A stretch of DNA of 60,357 nt from a virus. The notes under the pieces were generated by a model. The model made no database searches, had not been told where the DNA came from, and was given only the letters and a program-made list of their open reading frames with translations. The position numbers were made by a program, and so were the translations under genes. Below, piece by piece: positions 7,361-16,377 of this stretch; the first letter of the stretch is position 1; each line of letters starts with the position of its first letter. The DNA is taken from positions 1 to 60,357 of IMG/VR virus record IMGVR_UViG_3300044568_001950. The stretch is one strand, 5' to 3'.

Positions 7361-8011
7361 ATGACTATTAATTACACCACCCTCCTTGGCCTTGCCCAGC
7401 CGGTAACGGGTACTGAATCGGGCACCTGGGGTACCGTCGTCAATGACGAAATCACGGCCCTGGTAGAACAGGCGGTTGCGGGAACGGCAAGTGTTAGTGT
7501 TACTGCCGGTAACGTGACTTTGACGGACACGGACGGGGTATCAAACCAAGCTCGTAACGCGGTATTGCTGATTACAGGCACTCCTGGTACTAGCCGCAAC
7601 GTAATTGCTCCTTCTTCCAGCAAAGTTTATGTTGTTGTCAATAGCTCGGATGCGCAGATTGTATTTAAAGGCTCTGCTACTACTGGGGTAACCATCCCAA
7701 GCGGGGCTAAAGCAGTTGTGTTCTGGGACGGCAGTGACTTTGTGTCATTAAGTTCTGCGGTGCTGTCCATTATTGGAACAGCATCCGGTGGTGGTGCGGC
7801 TCGCTTTTATGAAGATACGGACAACGGCGTTAACTACGTCGGTTTGCAGGCTCCGGATTCCATTGCATCTAATTACACATTGAAATTGCCCACGGCCGAT
7901 GGTACTAGCGGTCAAGCAATTGTAACTGACGGTTCCGGCAACCTTTCTTTCGGTAACGCTGGTATTTCCACGGGCAAGAGCATTGCAATGGCAATGATCT
8001 TCGGATTCTAA
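7361..8011 (+). CDS. Tail fibre-type protein
   Basis: 216 residues. The N-terminal TTLLGLAQPVTGTESGTWG segment and the C-terminal YTLKLPTADGTSGQAIVTDG followed by SGNLSF are hallmarks of phage fibre proteins of the trimeric beta-helix kind. The end (STGKSIAMAMIFGF) is widely seen in cyanophage and pelagiphage fibres. AAGGAC precedes the ATG. Confidence 0.8.
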   Translation: MTINYTTLLGLAQPVTGTESGTWGTVVNDEITALVEQAVAGTASVSVTAGNVTLTDTDGVSNQARNAVLLITGTPGTSRNVIAPSSSKVYVVVNSSDAQIVFKGSATTGVTIPSGAKAVVFWDGSDFVSLSSAVLSIIGTASGGGAARFYEDTDNGVNYVGLQAPDSIASNYTLKLPTADGTSGQAIVTDGSGNLSFGNAGISTGKSIAMAMIFGF

Positions 8012-8028
8012 TATTAAGGAGTAAGTAA

Positions 8029-8406
8029 ATGGCAAACCCAAATATTGTTAACGTCACGACGATTTACGGTAATTCGTCGAGCACGGCACTTTCCACTACC
8101 AGCGCTACGTCAATTGTTAGCAATGCTGCGGCCAGTGGCAAAGTGTTTAAGATCAATTCAATCGTTGTGGCCAACGTAGACGGAACGGCTGCTGCGGACG
8201 TTACGATTAACGTCTATTCTGCGGCTGCACTGGGCGGAACGGCTTTTGCAATTGCTTCGACCATCTCGGTTCCGGCAGATGCTTCGCTAATCGTTACGGA
8301 CAAGACCACGTCGTTCTATCTGCTTGAGAACCAGTCCATCGGTGCTATTGCTGGTGCGGCCAACGACCTCGTTGTCACCGCAAGCTGGGAAGAGATAAAC
8401 TCGTAA
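8029..8406 (+). CDS. Small beta-sandwich tail protein
   Basis: 125 residues, Ala/Thr/Val-rich, with FYLLENQSIGAIAG followed by a VTASWEEI end that is common in small phage tail-associated proteins. A good AAGGAG ribosome site precedes the ATG. Exact role unknown. Confidence 0.7.
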   Translation: MANPNIVNVTTIYGNSSSTALSTTSATSIVSNAAASGKVFKINSIVVANVDGTAAADVTINVYSAAALGGTAFAIASTISVPADASLIVTDKTTSFYLLENQSIGAIAGAANDLVVTASWEEINS

Positions 8407-8416
8407 GGGTTAAATC

Positions 8417-9307
8417 ATGAGCATGCGCTATAAAGGCGGAATTATCTCCGCCACTCCACCCACTACGTCCACGACAACGGCTACTGGCGTATGGACTCTT
8501 ATTCAGCAGATGCAGGCTCAAGCAGCAGGCAATTGGCCTTTGTCTGTTTTTGCCGTTGAGTGGATTGTTGTAGCTGGCGGTGGTGGGGGCGGTAATGGGC
8601 AAGCATCTGCTTATGATGGAAGTGGCGGTGGCGCAGGCGGCTATCGGTCATCTGTTATAGGCGAGATGTCCGGTGGTGGAGCTTCAGCAGAGGCTGTTAC
8701 ATACCCACAACTTGCAACATCATATACGGTTACTGTTGGTGGCGGTGGTGCATCACAAACAAACGGAAGTAATAGTGTTTTTTCCACTATTACTTCTACG
8801 GGGGGAGGAAGAGGCGCCAGTAATACATCCGCATCTTCTGGCGGGTCTGGTGGTGGAGGTTTAGGAGCCGGAACTACTGGACAGGGATATGCGGGCGGAG
8901 CGTCTGGTGGCGGTGGTGCCGGAGAGGTCGGAAATACGGACGGGGGTAATGAAGGCGGTGATGGCGTTTCTTCTTCAATCACTGGAAGTGCCACGTTCAG
9001 GGCTGGCGGCGGCGGTGGTGGTCAAGCCAGTGGAAGTAATGCTGGCGGTGCTGGTGGTGGTGGTGCTGGCAACCAAAACGGAGCCGGAAGCCCAGGAGAC
9101 CCAAACACTGGCGGTGGTGGTGGCGGCGCAAGAAATGCTGGTGGCGGCGGCGGCGGTGCTGGCGGTTCTGGCGTTGTTATCTTGAAATATCCCTCTGCCC
9201 GTACTATCTCCAACCCTGGCGGTGGGCTGACTTATTCAACCTCAACTTCTGGCGCTTTCAAAATAACAACTTTTACTGCTGGAACTGGCAGCATTCAATT
9301 TTCATAG
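8417..9307 (+). CDS. Receptor-binding protein with glycine-rich distal domain
   Basis: 296 residues. Residues 1-45 (MSMRYKGGIIS...GVWTL...WPLSV) form a module shared with the 9685 product. From about residue 50 (WIVVAGGGGGG) the chain is dominated by Gly runs separated by short polar segments and closes with SGVVILKYPS; this is the glycine-rich sheet/PGII-type domain used by gp38-like adhesins and many tail fibre tips. The shared anchor with a different distal part suggests alternative host-recognition proteins on one attachment site. The many antisense Pro-rich frames here are shadows of the Gly codons. Confidence 0.8.
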   Translation: MSMRYKGGIISATPPTTSTTTATGVWTLIQQMQAQAAGNWPLSVFAVEWIVVAGGGGGGNGQASAYDGSGGGAGGYRSSVIGEMSGGGASAEAVTYPQLATSYTVTVGGGGASQTNGSNSVFSTITSTGGGRGASNTSASSGGSGGGGLGAGTTGQGYAGGASGGGGAGEVGNTDGGNEGGDGVSSSITGSATFRAGGGGGGQASGSNAGGAGGGGAGNQNGAGSPGDPNTGGGGGGARNAGGGGGGAGGSGVVILKYPSARTISNPGGGLTYSTSTSGAFKITTFTAGTGSIQFS

Positions 9308-9316
9308 AGAAGCAAA

Positions 9317-9682
9317 ATGGCACATTACGCATTTTTAGATGAAAATAATATTGTCACAGAAGTAATTGTAGGCAAGGACGAAGGCGAAGACGGCATTGAT
9401 TGGGAAATCAAATACGGCGATTTTCGTGGTCAAGTTTGTAAACGCACCAGTTATAATACTTATGGTGGAAAGCACCTTGATGGGGGCTATCCATTCCGAA
9501 AAAATTACGCCGGTATTGGATACACGTACGATGCCGATATCGACGCTTTCGTACCACCGAAGCCTTTCGCCTCATGGGTCTTGAACAGTGGCACGGCGCA
9601 GTGGGAAGCCCCGACTCAGATGCCGGATGACGGTAAAATGTACTCATGGAACGAAGCTACAACTTCTTGGATTGAGGTTTAA
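9317..9682 (+). CDS. Tail fibre accessory protein
   Basis: 121 residues (MAHYAFLDENNIVTEVIVG...), a family I know from cyanophages and other aquatic phages, where it follows fibre genes; it may be a virion protein or an assembly helper. The C-terminus (MYSWNEATTSWIEV) resembles the middle of the 13783 product (YQWNWDHGQKTWIEY), which likewise follows a receptor-binding gene. Confidence 0.75.
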   Translation: MAHYAFLDENNIVTEVIVGKDEGEDGIDWEIKYGDFRGQVCKRTSYNTYGGKHLDGGYPFRKNYAGIGYTYDADIDAFVPPKPFASWVLNSGTAQWEAPTQMPDDGKMYSWNEATTSWIEV

Positions 9683-9684
9683 TT

Positions 9685-12600
9685 ATGTCTTTACGCTACC
9701 CCGGTGGATTGATTACCAAAAGCCCGACGGCGCCGACTACGTCCGCCGCTCCTGGTATATGGACCCTTGAACAAGCACTGCAGTACATCAAGGCCGGAAC
9801 ATGGCCCTTGTCTGTTTTAGGCGATCCGTATTTTGGCTACAACACATTGTTATTGCCGGGGCAGGGAACCAACGGGGCTAATAATAAGACGTTCTTGGAC
9901 TCAGGCACGGCAAACGGGGGAGTTCCGTTTACAGTAGTCACCAACGGTACACCGACTCAGGGTACGTTTACCCCGTTTAGTGAGGCTCCGGGGTATTGGA
10001 GTAACTATTTTGGAACAGCGGCACACTTCCTAAGCGTTGCAAATAACGCAGCCTTAAACCTGAGTGGCGGTGCATACACCATTGAGGGTTGGGTATATCC
10101 AAATGCTAACTACACATCATATAACGTATTAGTAGCAAAGCGGGTTGCAGGGGGCAGTGCATCAAGTGCTTGGGAACTATTTTTAGATGCTGGTACGGGA
10201 GTGCTTGCTTTTTATAACGGAACTGTCTATGCGTCTGCAGTAACACCACCGCCTAATCAATGGAGCCACTTTGCTGGAGTATATGACGGAACAAGTTTAA
10301 GCCTATATCTGAATGGCTATCGAGTTCTTGGCCCAACAGCAGTATCAAATACTGATTATTCTGCTGATCCAGTCATAGGATCTTATTTAACAACAAGCAG
10401 TAATTATGAGCAACTTTTTGGTTATCTTTCAAATGTAAGAATTACAAAGGGCGCTGCTCTTTACACAGGTTCAACTTACACCGTACCAACAGGGCCGTTG
10501 ACTACGACTGTATCTTCAGGAACGGTTTCGTTGTTGACCTGCCAAAGCAATCGCTATATCGACAACTCTGTTAATGCAGCCGTCATTACAGCAACCGGCT
10601 TACCATCCGTCCAAACATTCCAGCCCTTTGGCGCTCCAACATCTGCGTACAGCGCCGCTACGATTGGTGGTAGCGGGTACTTTGATGGTAGCGGAGATTA
10701 TTTGACTGTAACCGCCAACAACGCATTTAACTTTGGCACAGGCGATTTCACGGTTGAAGGTTGGATATACCCAACACGCTCTGGACTTAATGCAATTTGG
10801 ACTAATGGTCCAGCTTCGTCCGGTTCATTTGGGGTAGGTATAAATGCAAGCAACAAACTCCAAATGGATTATTACTTAGGCACAAGCCTTGCTGGGGCTA
10901 CGTCTGTTCAACTCTATGCATGGAATTATTTTGCATTTGTCCGCTCCGGAAGCAATCTTTACGTTTATTTAAATGGTGTTCGTGATGCCTCAACAACAAC
11001 ATCATCAAATAACTCAACCAATAGTTTTGCTTTAGGTCGCTTTTGGACAAATGATGCAACAAACGAAGCACTAGGATACATCTCCAATTTTAGGATAACA
11101 GATGCATCTGCACGATACACAAGCGCAACGATGACTGTGCCCACAGCGCCGTTAACAAACGACGCAAGCACTTCACTTTTACTTAATTTTACTAACACCG
11201 GCGTCCTTGATAACGCAGTATCCAACGACCTAGTAACGGTTGATAATGCTTCAATCAGCACGGCCCAGTTTAAGTGGGGCACAAGTTCCATTTCCTTGGA
11301 TGGTACGGGGGATTATTTATTTGCCCCTACGTCTCAAAACATAGCCTTTGGTACTGGTGACTTTACGTGGGAAGCATGGATCTACGTTACTACTGTGGGC
11401 GCTGGTGATAAACCAATCTATGAGTCTCGGTCAACAAACTCAAACACTGACGGGTTTACAGTTACGGCGTTCAGTTCTACAGTAATTCGAGTTTATACAA
11501 ACACGGTTGTTGTAACGGCAACAGTCCCCGATTATCTAAATACGTGGACGCATGTTGCATTTGTTCGTGCTGCTGGATTCTGTAAACTGTACGTCAATGG
11601 AAATCAATGTGCATCAGCAGCATTTACAAGCAACCTTACAAATACAACTGCGGCAGTAGGTGCAGGTCGATATGGTTCAACAAACCTAGACACATACCTC
11701 ACGGGTTATATTGCTGACTTGCGCCTTACTAAAGGTTACGCTCGGTACCTTTACAGTTTTACGCCCCCTACGGCTGCATTCCCGCTGTTCTATCAGGCTG
11801 CACCGACGCCGACAACGGATCCGTATTTTGATTACACAACCTTGTTGCTCGCTGGTAATCAGCCCAGTGGTGTCACGGACACGAACAACAACGTCTTCAA
11901 GGATTCCTCGGCCAATAACTTTACCATTACCAGGAACCCAGCTTCGGGACCCAATGCGCCAACGCAAGGCACGTTCACGCCGTTCTCCAAGGTTGATGGT
12001 AGATGGGGTAACTACTTTGATGGCAGCGGCGATATTTTATCAGCAGCAAGTAACGCCGCATTTGCACTTGGAACCGGAGACTTCACAGTAGAGACTTTTG
12101 CGTATTACGCCGCCCAATCAAATGTAGATGCTATTGCGGTAGCAAACTGGGACGGTGGTACTTGGGGTTCAAACAAATGGTCGTTACATCTAGACCACAC
12201 TAGTTATAGAGCCAAAGTTACATTTTGGTTCCACAATTATAGTTCATCTGCCCCGCTTTTAATTAGCACGACTACTTTAGCAATCGGTCAATGGTATCAC
12301 GTTGCAGTAAGTAGAAGTGGAAACACATTTAGATTGTTTATAAATGGTATTTTAGACGTAAGCGCTACTAATTCTACTAGCTTAGATGGTGGCACTAACT
12401 CTCCAATTTATGTGGGTGGTGGAGTTGGTGGCGCTGGATCGCAATACTTTAACGGGTATTTGTCTTCTACAAGGCTTGTTAAGGGAACAGCAGTTTACAC
12501 CGCATCCTTTACTACACCTACCTCTCCGCTTACAAACATTAGCGGTACATCCTTATTGACATGCCAGAGCAATCGCTTCAGAGACAATTCAACTAATGCT

Positions 12601-13773
12601 TTTGCTCTGACGGTATCGGGTAACCCATCTGTCCAAACCTTCTCCCCATTCCCGACTACTGCGTCCTACGATGCTAGCGTTAATGGCGGCTCTGGGTACT
12701 TTGATGGTACGGGTGATTATGTGCAAACGCCAAGTAATGCTGCGTTTGGGTTTGGTACCGGAGACTTCCATATTAGTTTTTGGGCTTACTTATTAAGCGA
12801 TGCTAATAAAACATTTTTTGGTAATGTCACAGACAACTTAAACTTGTATGTTGCAGCAAGCACAAAGTATATTGGTTTATATACGGGAACAACTAACGAC
12901 AGCACTACCCTTGCGCCGTTAAACCAATGGGCTTTTTTTGTTATCACCAGAACCGGGTCAACGCTTCAAGTTTACTTAAACAATACATCCATACTTTCAA
13001 TCTCAAACAGCACGAATTTTGCGACTACCTCTTACATAATTGGAAATAATAATGGTACGTCAAATATCAATGCGTACATTTCTAATTTCAAAATTGTTAA
13101 GGGTGTAGCTTGGACTCCTGCGGCTAACCCAACAGCACCACTAACATCCGATGCGAACACTTCGCTACTACTTAACTACACCAACGGCGGCATCATTGAC
13201 AACACCATGTCTAACGACTTGGAGACTGTGGGCAACGCATCAATAAGCACCACGCAGAGCAAGTTTGGTGGTTCGAGTATGTATTTTGATGGTACGGGTG
13301 ATTGGTTATTAGCAAAAGCATCGAATGTTTTATCATTTGAAACTGGTGATTTTACTATCGAGGGGTGGCTATATCCAACTGCCGTTACTGGGGCAGACCG
13401 CTGTTTATGGGACACCCGTGCTGTTAGCACAGATTCCGGTATGGTTTTATTTATAGATACAAACGGAAAACTGGCTACATACACATCAAGCGCATTAAGA
13501 CTTACCAGCGGTGCATCTTTATCTGCAAATACATGGACGCACTTTGCTTTAGTTAGATACAGCGGAACAATGGCGTTCTATATCAATGGTTTTCAATCTG
13601 GAACAGTGGCATACTCAACCACAATAACCTGTCCCGGAACGGTTTTTATTGGCGCAAGACAAGATAGCGCAGCTCCTTATACGGGATACATAGACGACCT
13701 TCGCATCACCAAAGGCATTGCCCGTTACGTCCAGAACTTCACACCGCCAACATCGGCGTTCCTAACTCTGTAA
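9685..13773 (+). CDS. Giant receptor-binding/adhesion protein with six LamG-like domains
   Basis: 1362 residues. The first 45 residues are the anchor shared with the 8417 product. Then come six concanavalin/LamG-type domains, recognisable by repeated FDGSGDYL...FGTGDFTVEGWIYP and LYVNG motifs, starting near residues 105, 335, 530, 775, 1000 and 1195. They form two triplets (residues 47-711 and 712-1362) that begin with the same DPYF-Y-TLLL and PTQGTFTPFS segments, so a three-domain module has been duplicated. LamG domains bind carbohydrates, making this the main host-surface adhesin. No catalytic residues were seen, so it need not be a depolymerase. Confidence 0.85.
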   Translation: MSLRYPGGLITKSPTAPTTSAAPGIWTLEQALQYIKAGTWPLSVLGDPYFGYNTLLLPGQGTNGANNKTFLDSGTANGGVPFTVVTNGTPTQGTFTPFSEAPGYWSNYFGTAAHFLSVANNAALNLSGGAYTIEGWVYPNANYTSYNVLVAKRVAGGSASSAWELFLDAGTGVLAFYNGTVYASAVTPPPNQWSHFAGVYDGTSLSLYLNGYRVLGPTAVSNTDYSADPVIGSYLTTSSNYEQLFGYLSNVRITKGAALYTGSTYTVPTGPLTTTVSSGTVSLLTCQSNRYIDNSVNAAVITATGLPSVQTFQPFGAPTSAYSAATIGGSGYFDGSGDYLTVTANNAFNFGTGDFTVEGWIYPTRSGLNAIWTNGPASSGSFGVGINASNKLQMDYYLGTSLAGATSVQLYAWNYFAFVRSGSNLYVYLNGVRDASTTTSSNNSTNSFALGRFWTNDATNEALGYISNFRITDASARYTSATMTVPTAPLTNDASTSLLLNFTNTGVLDNAVSNDLVTVDNASISTAQFKWGTSSISLDGTGDYLFAPTSQNIAFGTGDFTWEAWIYVTTVGAGDKPIYESRSTNSNTDGFTVTAFSSTVIRVYTNTVVVTATVPDYLNTWTHVAFVRAAGFCKLYVNGNQCASAAFTSNLTNTTAAVGAGRYGSTNLDTYLTGYIADLRLTKGYARYLYSFTPPTAAFPLFYQAAPTPTTDPYFDYTTLLLAGNQPSGVTDTNNNVFKDSSANNFTITRNPASGPNAPTQGTFTPFSKVDGRWGNYFDGSGDILSAASNAAFALGTGDFTVETFAYYAAQSNVDAIAVANWDGGTWGSNKWSLHLDHTSYRAKVTFWFHNYSSSAPLLISTTTLAIGQWYHVAVSRSGNTFRLFINGILDVSATNSTSLDGGTNSPIYVGGGVGGAGSQYFNGYLSSTRLVKGTAVYTASFTTPTSPLTNISGTSLLTCQSNRFRDNSTNAFALTVSGNPSVQTFSPFPTTASYDASVNGGSGYFDGTGDYVQTPSNAAFGFGTGDFHISFWAYLLSDANKTFFGNVTDNLNLYVAASTKYIGLYTGTTNDSTTLAPLNQWAFFVITRTGSTLQVYLNNTSILSISNSTNFATTSYIIGNNNGTSNINAYISNFKIVKGVAWTPAANPTAPLTSDANTSLLLNYTNGGIIDNTMSNDLETVGNASISTTQSKFGGSSMYFDGTGDWLLAKASNVLSFETGDFTIEGWLYPTAVTGADRCLWDTRAVSTDSGMVLFIDTNGKLATYTSSALRLTSGASLSANTWTHFALVRYSGTMAFYINGFQSGTVAYSTTITCPGTVFIGARQDSAAPYTGYIDDLRITKGIARYVQNFTPPTSAFLTL

Positions 13774-13782
13774 GGATTGATC

Positions 13783-14157
13783 ATGCCTTTATTTACTAAG
13801 AATGGTTCCATCCCTTGCGAGCAGACCGACGGCACGGAAGGGTGGATCTCGGCACCTGATAAGCCATCCTGTCCTGATGGAAAGGAAGTAACGTGGCTCA
13901 ATTGGGAATGGGTCGTCCGTGATCCTAAACCAGAAGACCGCCCTGGTTATCAGTGGAACTGGGATCATGGCCAAAAAACCTGGATTGAATACGTTTTTCC
14001 GTCAACGGCGGAAGTGCCACAGGTATTGGTCACAGAAACTCTCCAGGCGTTAGCTACCGAAGAAATCCAGGCACTGACCACGGAACAGATTCAGGCCCTG
14101 TCTACCACGCAGGTTTCTTCACTGACCACGGAACAACTTGGGGGATTAGGACAGTGA
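13783..14157 (+). CDS. Fibre accessory protein with octapeptide repeats
   Basis: 124 residues from ATG 13783; an in-frame TTG at 13777 is rejected because AAGGA touches it. Residues 1-80 are Trp/Pro/Asp-rich and include YQWNWDHGQKTWIEY. The last 45 residues are about five 8-residue units of the type ALTTEQIQ, a repeat also found in large bacterial adhesins. It directly follows the adhesin gene, as 9317 follows 8417, suggesting a chaperone or a tip component. GTGA overlap with the next gene. Confidence 0.7.
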   Translation: MPLFTKNGSIPCEQTDGTEGWISAPDKPSCPDGKEVTWLNWEWVVRDPKPEDRPGYQWNWDHGQKTWIEYVFPSTAEVPQVLVTETLQALATEEIQALTTEQIQALSTTQVSSLTTEQLGGLGQ

Positions 14158-14363
14158 AACGCATTGTAGAGGCGCAGGAATTAGATGGGGTAATCGTTCC
14201 CAAGCACGAGGTCGAATTGCTTTGCAAAGAGTGTGGTTACGATCTTGACGAGTCTGAGGTAGAAGCAGACACCTGTGCTGATTGCGGTGCGGATCTTGAT
14301 CTCCAACAAAATGTTTCAATTCATACCACGACTATCCCTGCTGCTGGTGGCGGGGTGATGTAG
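14154..14363 (+). CDS. Small zinc-ribbon protein
   Basis: 69 residues from GTG 14154, overlapping the previous stop (GTGA). Two CxxC pairs (CKEC and CADC, about residues 24-27 and 41-44) form a classic zinc ribbon. Ends GGGVM. It opens the lysis region; partner and function are unknown. Confidence 0.75.
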   Translation: MKRIVEAQELDGVIVPKHEVELLCKECGYDLDESEVEADTCADCGADLDLQQNVSIHTTTIPAAGGGVM

Positions 14364-14422
14364 TGGGCTTTTGGGCATTGACTTTTATATTTTTATTGCT
14401 ACCTTGGGTTCTGTTTATTTAA
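14363..14422 (+). CDS. Possible 19-residue membrane peptide
   Basis: GTG 14363 overlaps the previous stop (TAGTG) and opens a 19-residue reading frame, GFWALTFIFLLLPWVLFI after the start, almost entirely hydrophobic. The position between the zinc ribbon and the membrane proteins of the lysis cassette, and the stop just upstream of the next ribosome site, make it plausible. Too short to be certain. Confidence 0.4.
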   Translation: MGFWALTFIFLLLPWVLFI

Positions 14423-14439
14423 GGACAGGGGAATGAATT

Positions 14440-14898
14440 TTGTCAGATTTAGATCCAATTATTGGTACTGCAAAGGCAGCAACAAAGAGCATTAAGTCTG
14501 CCATTGAGTCGGGCAGAGAGGTAAGTTCGGCAATAGAATCTATTCAGAATTTTGGAATGGCGGAAGTCAAAGCCCGCCACGCTTTTAAGACGGTACGTAA
14601 AAGTCAAGAAGGTGAGATAACAATCATGACCGCTATGGCGGAGTGGCGCAGGCTAGATCAAATACGCCGCATGGAGTTGGAAGTAAAGGACTTTCTGATC
14701 CAGCAGTTTGGGCACTTTAAGGGTGAAGAAGAGTTCGAGAAGATCAAGAAGATTAAAGAAGACATGATAGCTCGCCATACTAAAAATAAGGATGAGCTAG
14801 GTCGGGACGTCAAGAAGTTGCGAGAGTTGCAGATTATTTGTGTGATATTGGCGTTTATGGTTGTCACTATTTATTACATCATGAAGGGTCATCTGTAA
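14440..14898 (+). CDS. Tail-anchored helical protein of the lysis region
   Basis: 152 residues starting at TTG 14440, with AAGGACAGGGG at the right distance and no ATG available in frame. The chain is highly charged and helical (about 20-125), then one C-terminal membrane segment (about 130-148, IICVILAFMVVTIYYIM). TAATG overlap with the next gene. The layout suits a holin regulator or spanin-like factor, but no family is recognised. Confidence 0.65.
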   Translation: MSDLDPIIGTAKAATKSIKSAIESGREVSSAIESIQNFGMAEVKARHAFKTVRKSQEGEITIMTAMAEWRRLDQIRRMELEVKDFLIQQFGHFKGEEEFEKIKKIKEDMIARHTKNKDELGRDVKKLRELQIICVILAFMVVTIYYIMKGHL

Positions 14899-15515
14899 TG
14901 GCTGAGGAAAAACTAAACGCTAATGACACGCTCTCTAAGGTGCTGGCGTACGTTGACTCGCCGTTTAAACTTATTGCCCTGATCCTCATGGCGGTGCTGG
15001 CCTTCGGTGGCTGGATGCTGTACGACAACAAAGACTTAATTGTAGGCACCTACAAAGAACATCAAAAGTTGCCGGACATCGTAGAAGACCGAGTTGAGGA
15101 CGCTGTAGCCCACTTATTTAAAACCACGGGTGCGACTACCGTGGCAGTGTTTAAAGTAAACCCCCTTCTGGGAACCCGAGTGCAATATCGGGCCTATACC
15201 AAAGAGGGCAGAGACAAGACGAACGATGGGCTAGACGTAGGACTCTTTACGGCCAACCAAGCCAACAATCAGGACGTAGTTAACCTCATGGCAGGCAACG
15301 TTCCGTGTAGCGATTACAAGGCAGCGCAGTCTGAGATTGGCCTGTGGTACATCGAAAAGGGTATGCGGTTTGGATGCAGGATCAGTATCCCGCCCGAGCC
15401 CAGTAGGTTCATAGGACAGATTACCGTGGGTTGGGATAAGCCCCCCGCTGATTTAGACCAGACCAGGGCGATGCTCAATATCGCCGCAACCATGCTTTCA
15501 AGGAGTAAGAAATAA
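14898..15515 (+). CDS. Signal-anchored periplasmic protein of the lysis region
   Basis: 205 residues from ATG 14898 (TAATG overlap), preferred to an upstream codon at 14838 that lies inside the previous gene. One membrane segment (about 22-41) is followed by a 160-residue soluble domain with two Cys near residues 133 and 156, probably in the periplasm. The alternating pattern TTVAVFKVN...RVQYRAYTKEG recalls a GAF-like sensor fold, uncertain. Its position just before the holin suggests a role in lysis timing. Confidence 0.65.
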   Translation: MAEEKLNANDTLSKVLAYVDSPFKLIALILMAVLAFGGWMLYDNKDLIVGTYKEHQKLPDIVEDRVEDAVAHLFKTTGATTVAVFKVNPLLGTRVQYRAYTKEGRDKTNDGLDVGLFTANQANNQDVVNLMAGNVPCSDYKAAQSEIGLWYIEKGMRFGCRISIPPEPSRFIGQITVGWDKPPADLDQTRAMLNIAATMLSRSKK

Positions 15516-15916
15516 TGTTCCCGATCGCTGCTTTGTTATCCATTGGTGAGAAGGTGCTGGACAAGGTGTTACCGGATCCAGAAGCGCGGGCCAAGGCCCA
15601 AGCAATGTTATTAGAGATGCAGCAAAAGGGTGAACTTGCCCAATTACAAGCGGACATGAATGAGCAAGACAACCTGACCAAGCGGGCTGAGGCTGATATG
15701 AAGTCGGATTCTTGGCTATCCAAGAATATTCGCCCCATGACGCTTATCTACATCCTGACTGCCTACCTGGCTCTAGCCGTGATGGATGCTTTGGGATTAG
15801 ACATATCCGATACTTTCGTATCTTTGCTGGGCCAGTGGGGCATGCTGGTGATGTCATTTTATTTTGGCGGACGCACCCTTGAGAAGGTCATGGACATGAA
15901 GGCCAAGCAGAAATGA
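15515..15916 (+). CDS. Holin (3-TM family-like)
   Basis: 133 residues. A charged helical N-terminal half (about 20-65) precedes two membrane segments, about 72-92 (PMTLIYILTAYLALAVMDAL) and 100-118, ending in a Lys-rich tail; residues 2-15 may add a weak first segment. This is the 3TM-holin pattern common in Gram-negative phages, and the next gene is the endolysin, overlapped by 4 bases (ATGA). It should form the inner-membrane lesion that releases the endolysin. Confidence 0.75.
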   Translation: MFPIAALLSIGEKVLDKVLPDPEARAKAQAMLLEMQQKGELAQLQADMNEQDNLTKRAEADMKSDSWLSKNIRPMTLIYILTAYLALAVMDALGLDISDTFVSLLGQWGMLVMSFYFGGRTLEKVMDMKAKQK

Positions 15917-16377
15917 ACCTGACCGCTAACTTCACCCTGTCAGAACTGGTAAAATCCGATACGGCATTGCGCCATGACATGGATAACACCCCTGGGGAGA
16001 TTGAGATTGAAAACCTTAAAAGATTGGCTGAGAAGGTTCTTCAGCCTGTTAGAGAACATTACCAAAGAGGCGTCAAAGTCAACTCGGGCTACCGCCACCC
16101 GGAAGTCAATGCCAAGGTCGGAGGCTCGAAAACGAGCGATCATTGCAAAGGCCAAGCAGCGGACATTGAAATCCCAGGCGTCCCAAACGCGGACCTCGCC
16201 CAATGGATCACGGAAAACCTCGACTTCACGCAAGTCATCCTCGAGTTCTACACGCAAGGTGTCCCGGACAGCGGCTGGGTCCACGTCAGCTACGACCCGC
16301 AAAACCTCAAGAAACAGAGCTTAACAGCCGTCAAAAAAGATGGTAAAACGGTATATCTACCGGGGATTGTTGCGTAA
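15913..16377 (+). CDS. Endolysin, M15-family peptidase (D-Ala-D-Ala type)
   Basis: 154 residues. The zinc ligands and catalytic positions of the peptidase M15 fold are visible: RHPEVN at 61-66, SDHCKGQAADIE with His77 and Asp84, and GWVHVSY with His124. The family cleaves peptide cross-links in peptidoglycan. It has no signal peptide, so it depends on the holin encoded just upstream. Length is normal for the single-domain members. Confidence 0.9.
   Translation: MNLTANFTLSELVKSDTALRHDMDNTPGEIEIENLKRLAEKVLQPVREHYQRGVKVNSGYRHPEVNAKVGGSKTSDHCKGQAADIEIPGVPNADLAQWITENLDFTQVILEFYTQGVPDSGWVHVSYDPQNLKKQSLTAVKKDGKTVYLPGIVA

Noticed and set aside
8641-8994. Pro-rich antisense ORF in the glycine-rich fibre gene
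   Set aside because: Gly codons read in reverse give Pro; typical artefact.
9685-13773. Enzymatic depolymerase in the giant adhesin
   Set aside because: Only LamG-type binding domains could be recognised, with no catalytic pattern.
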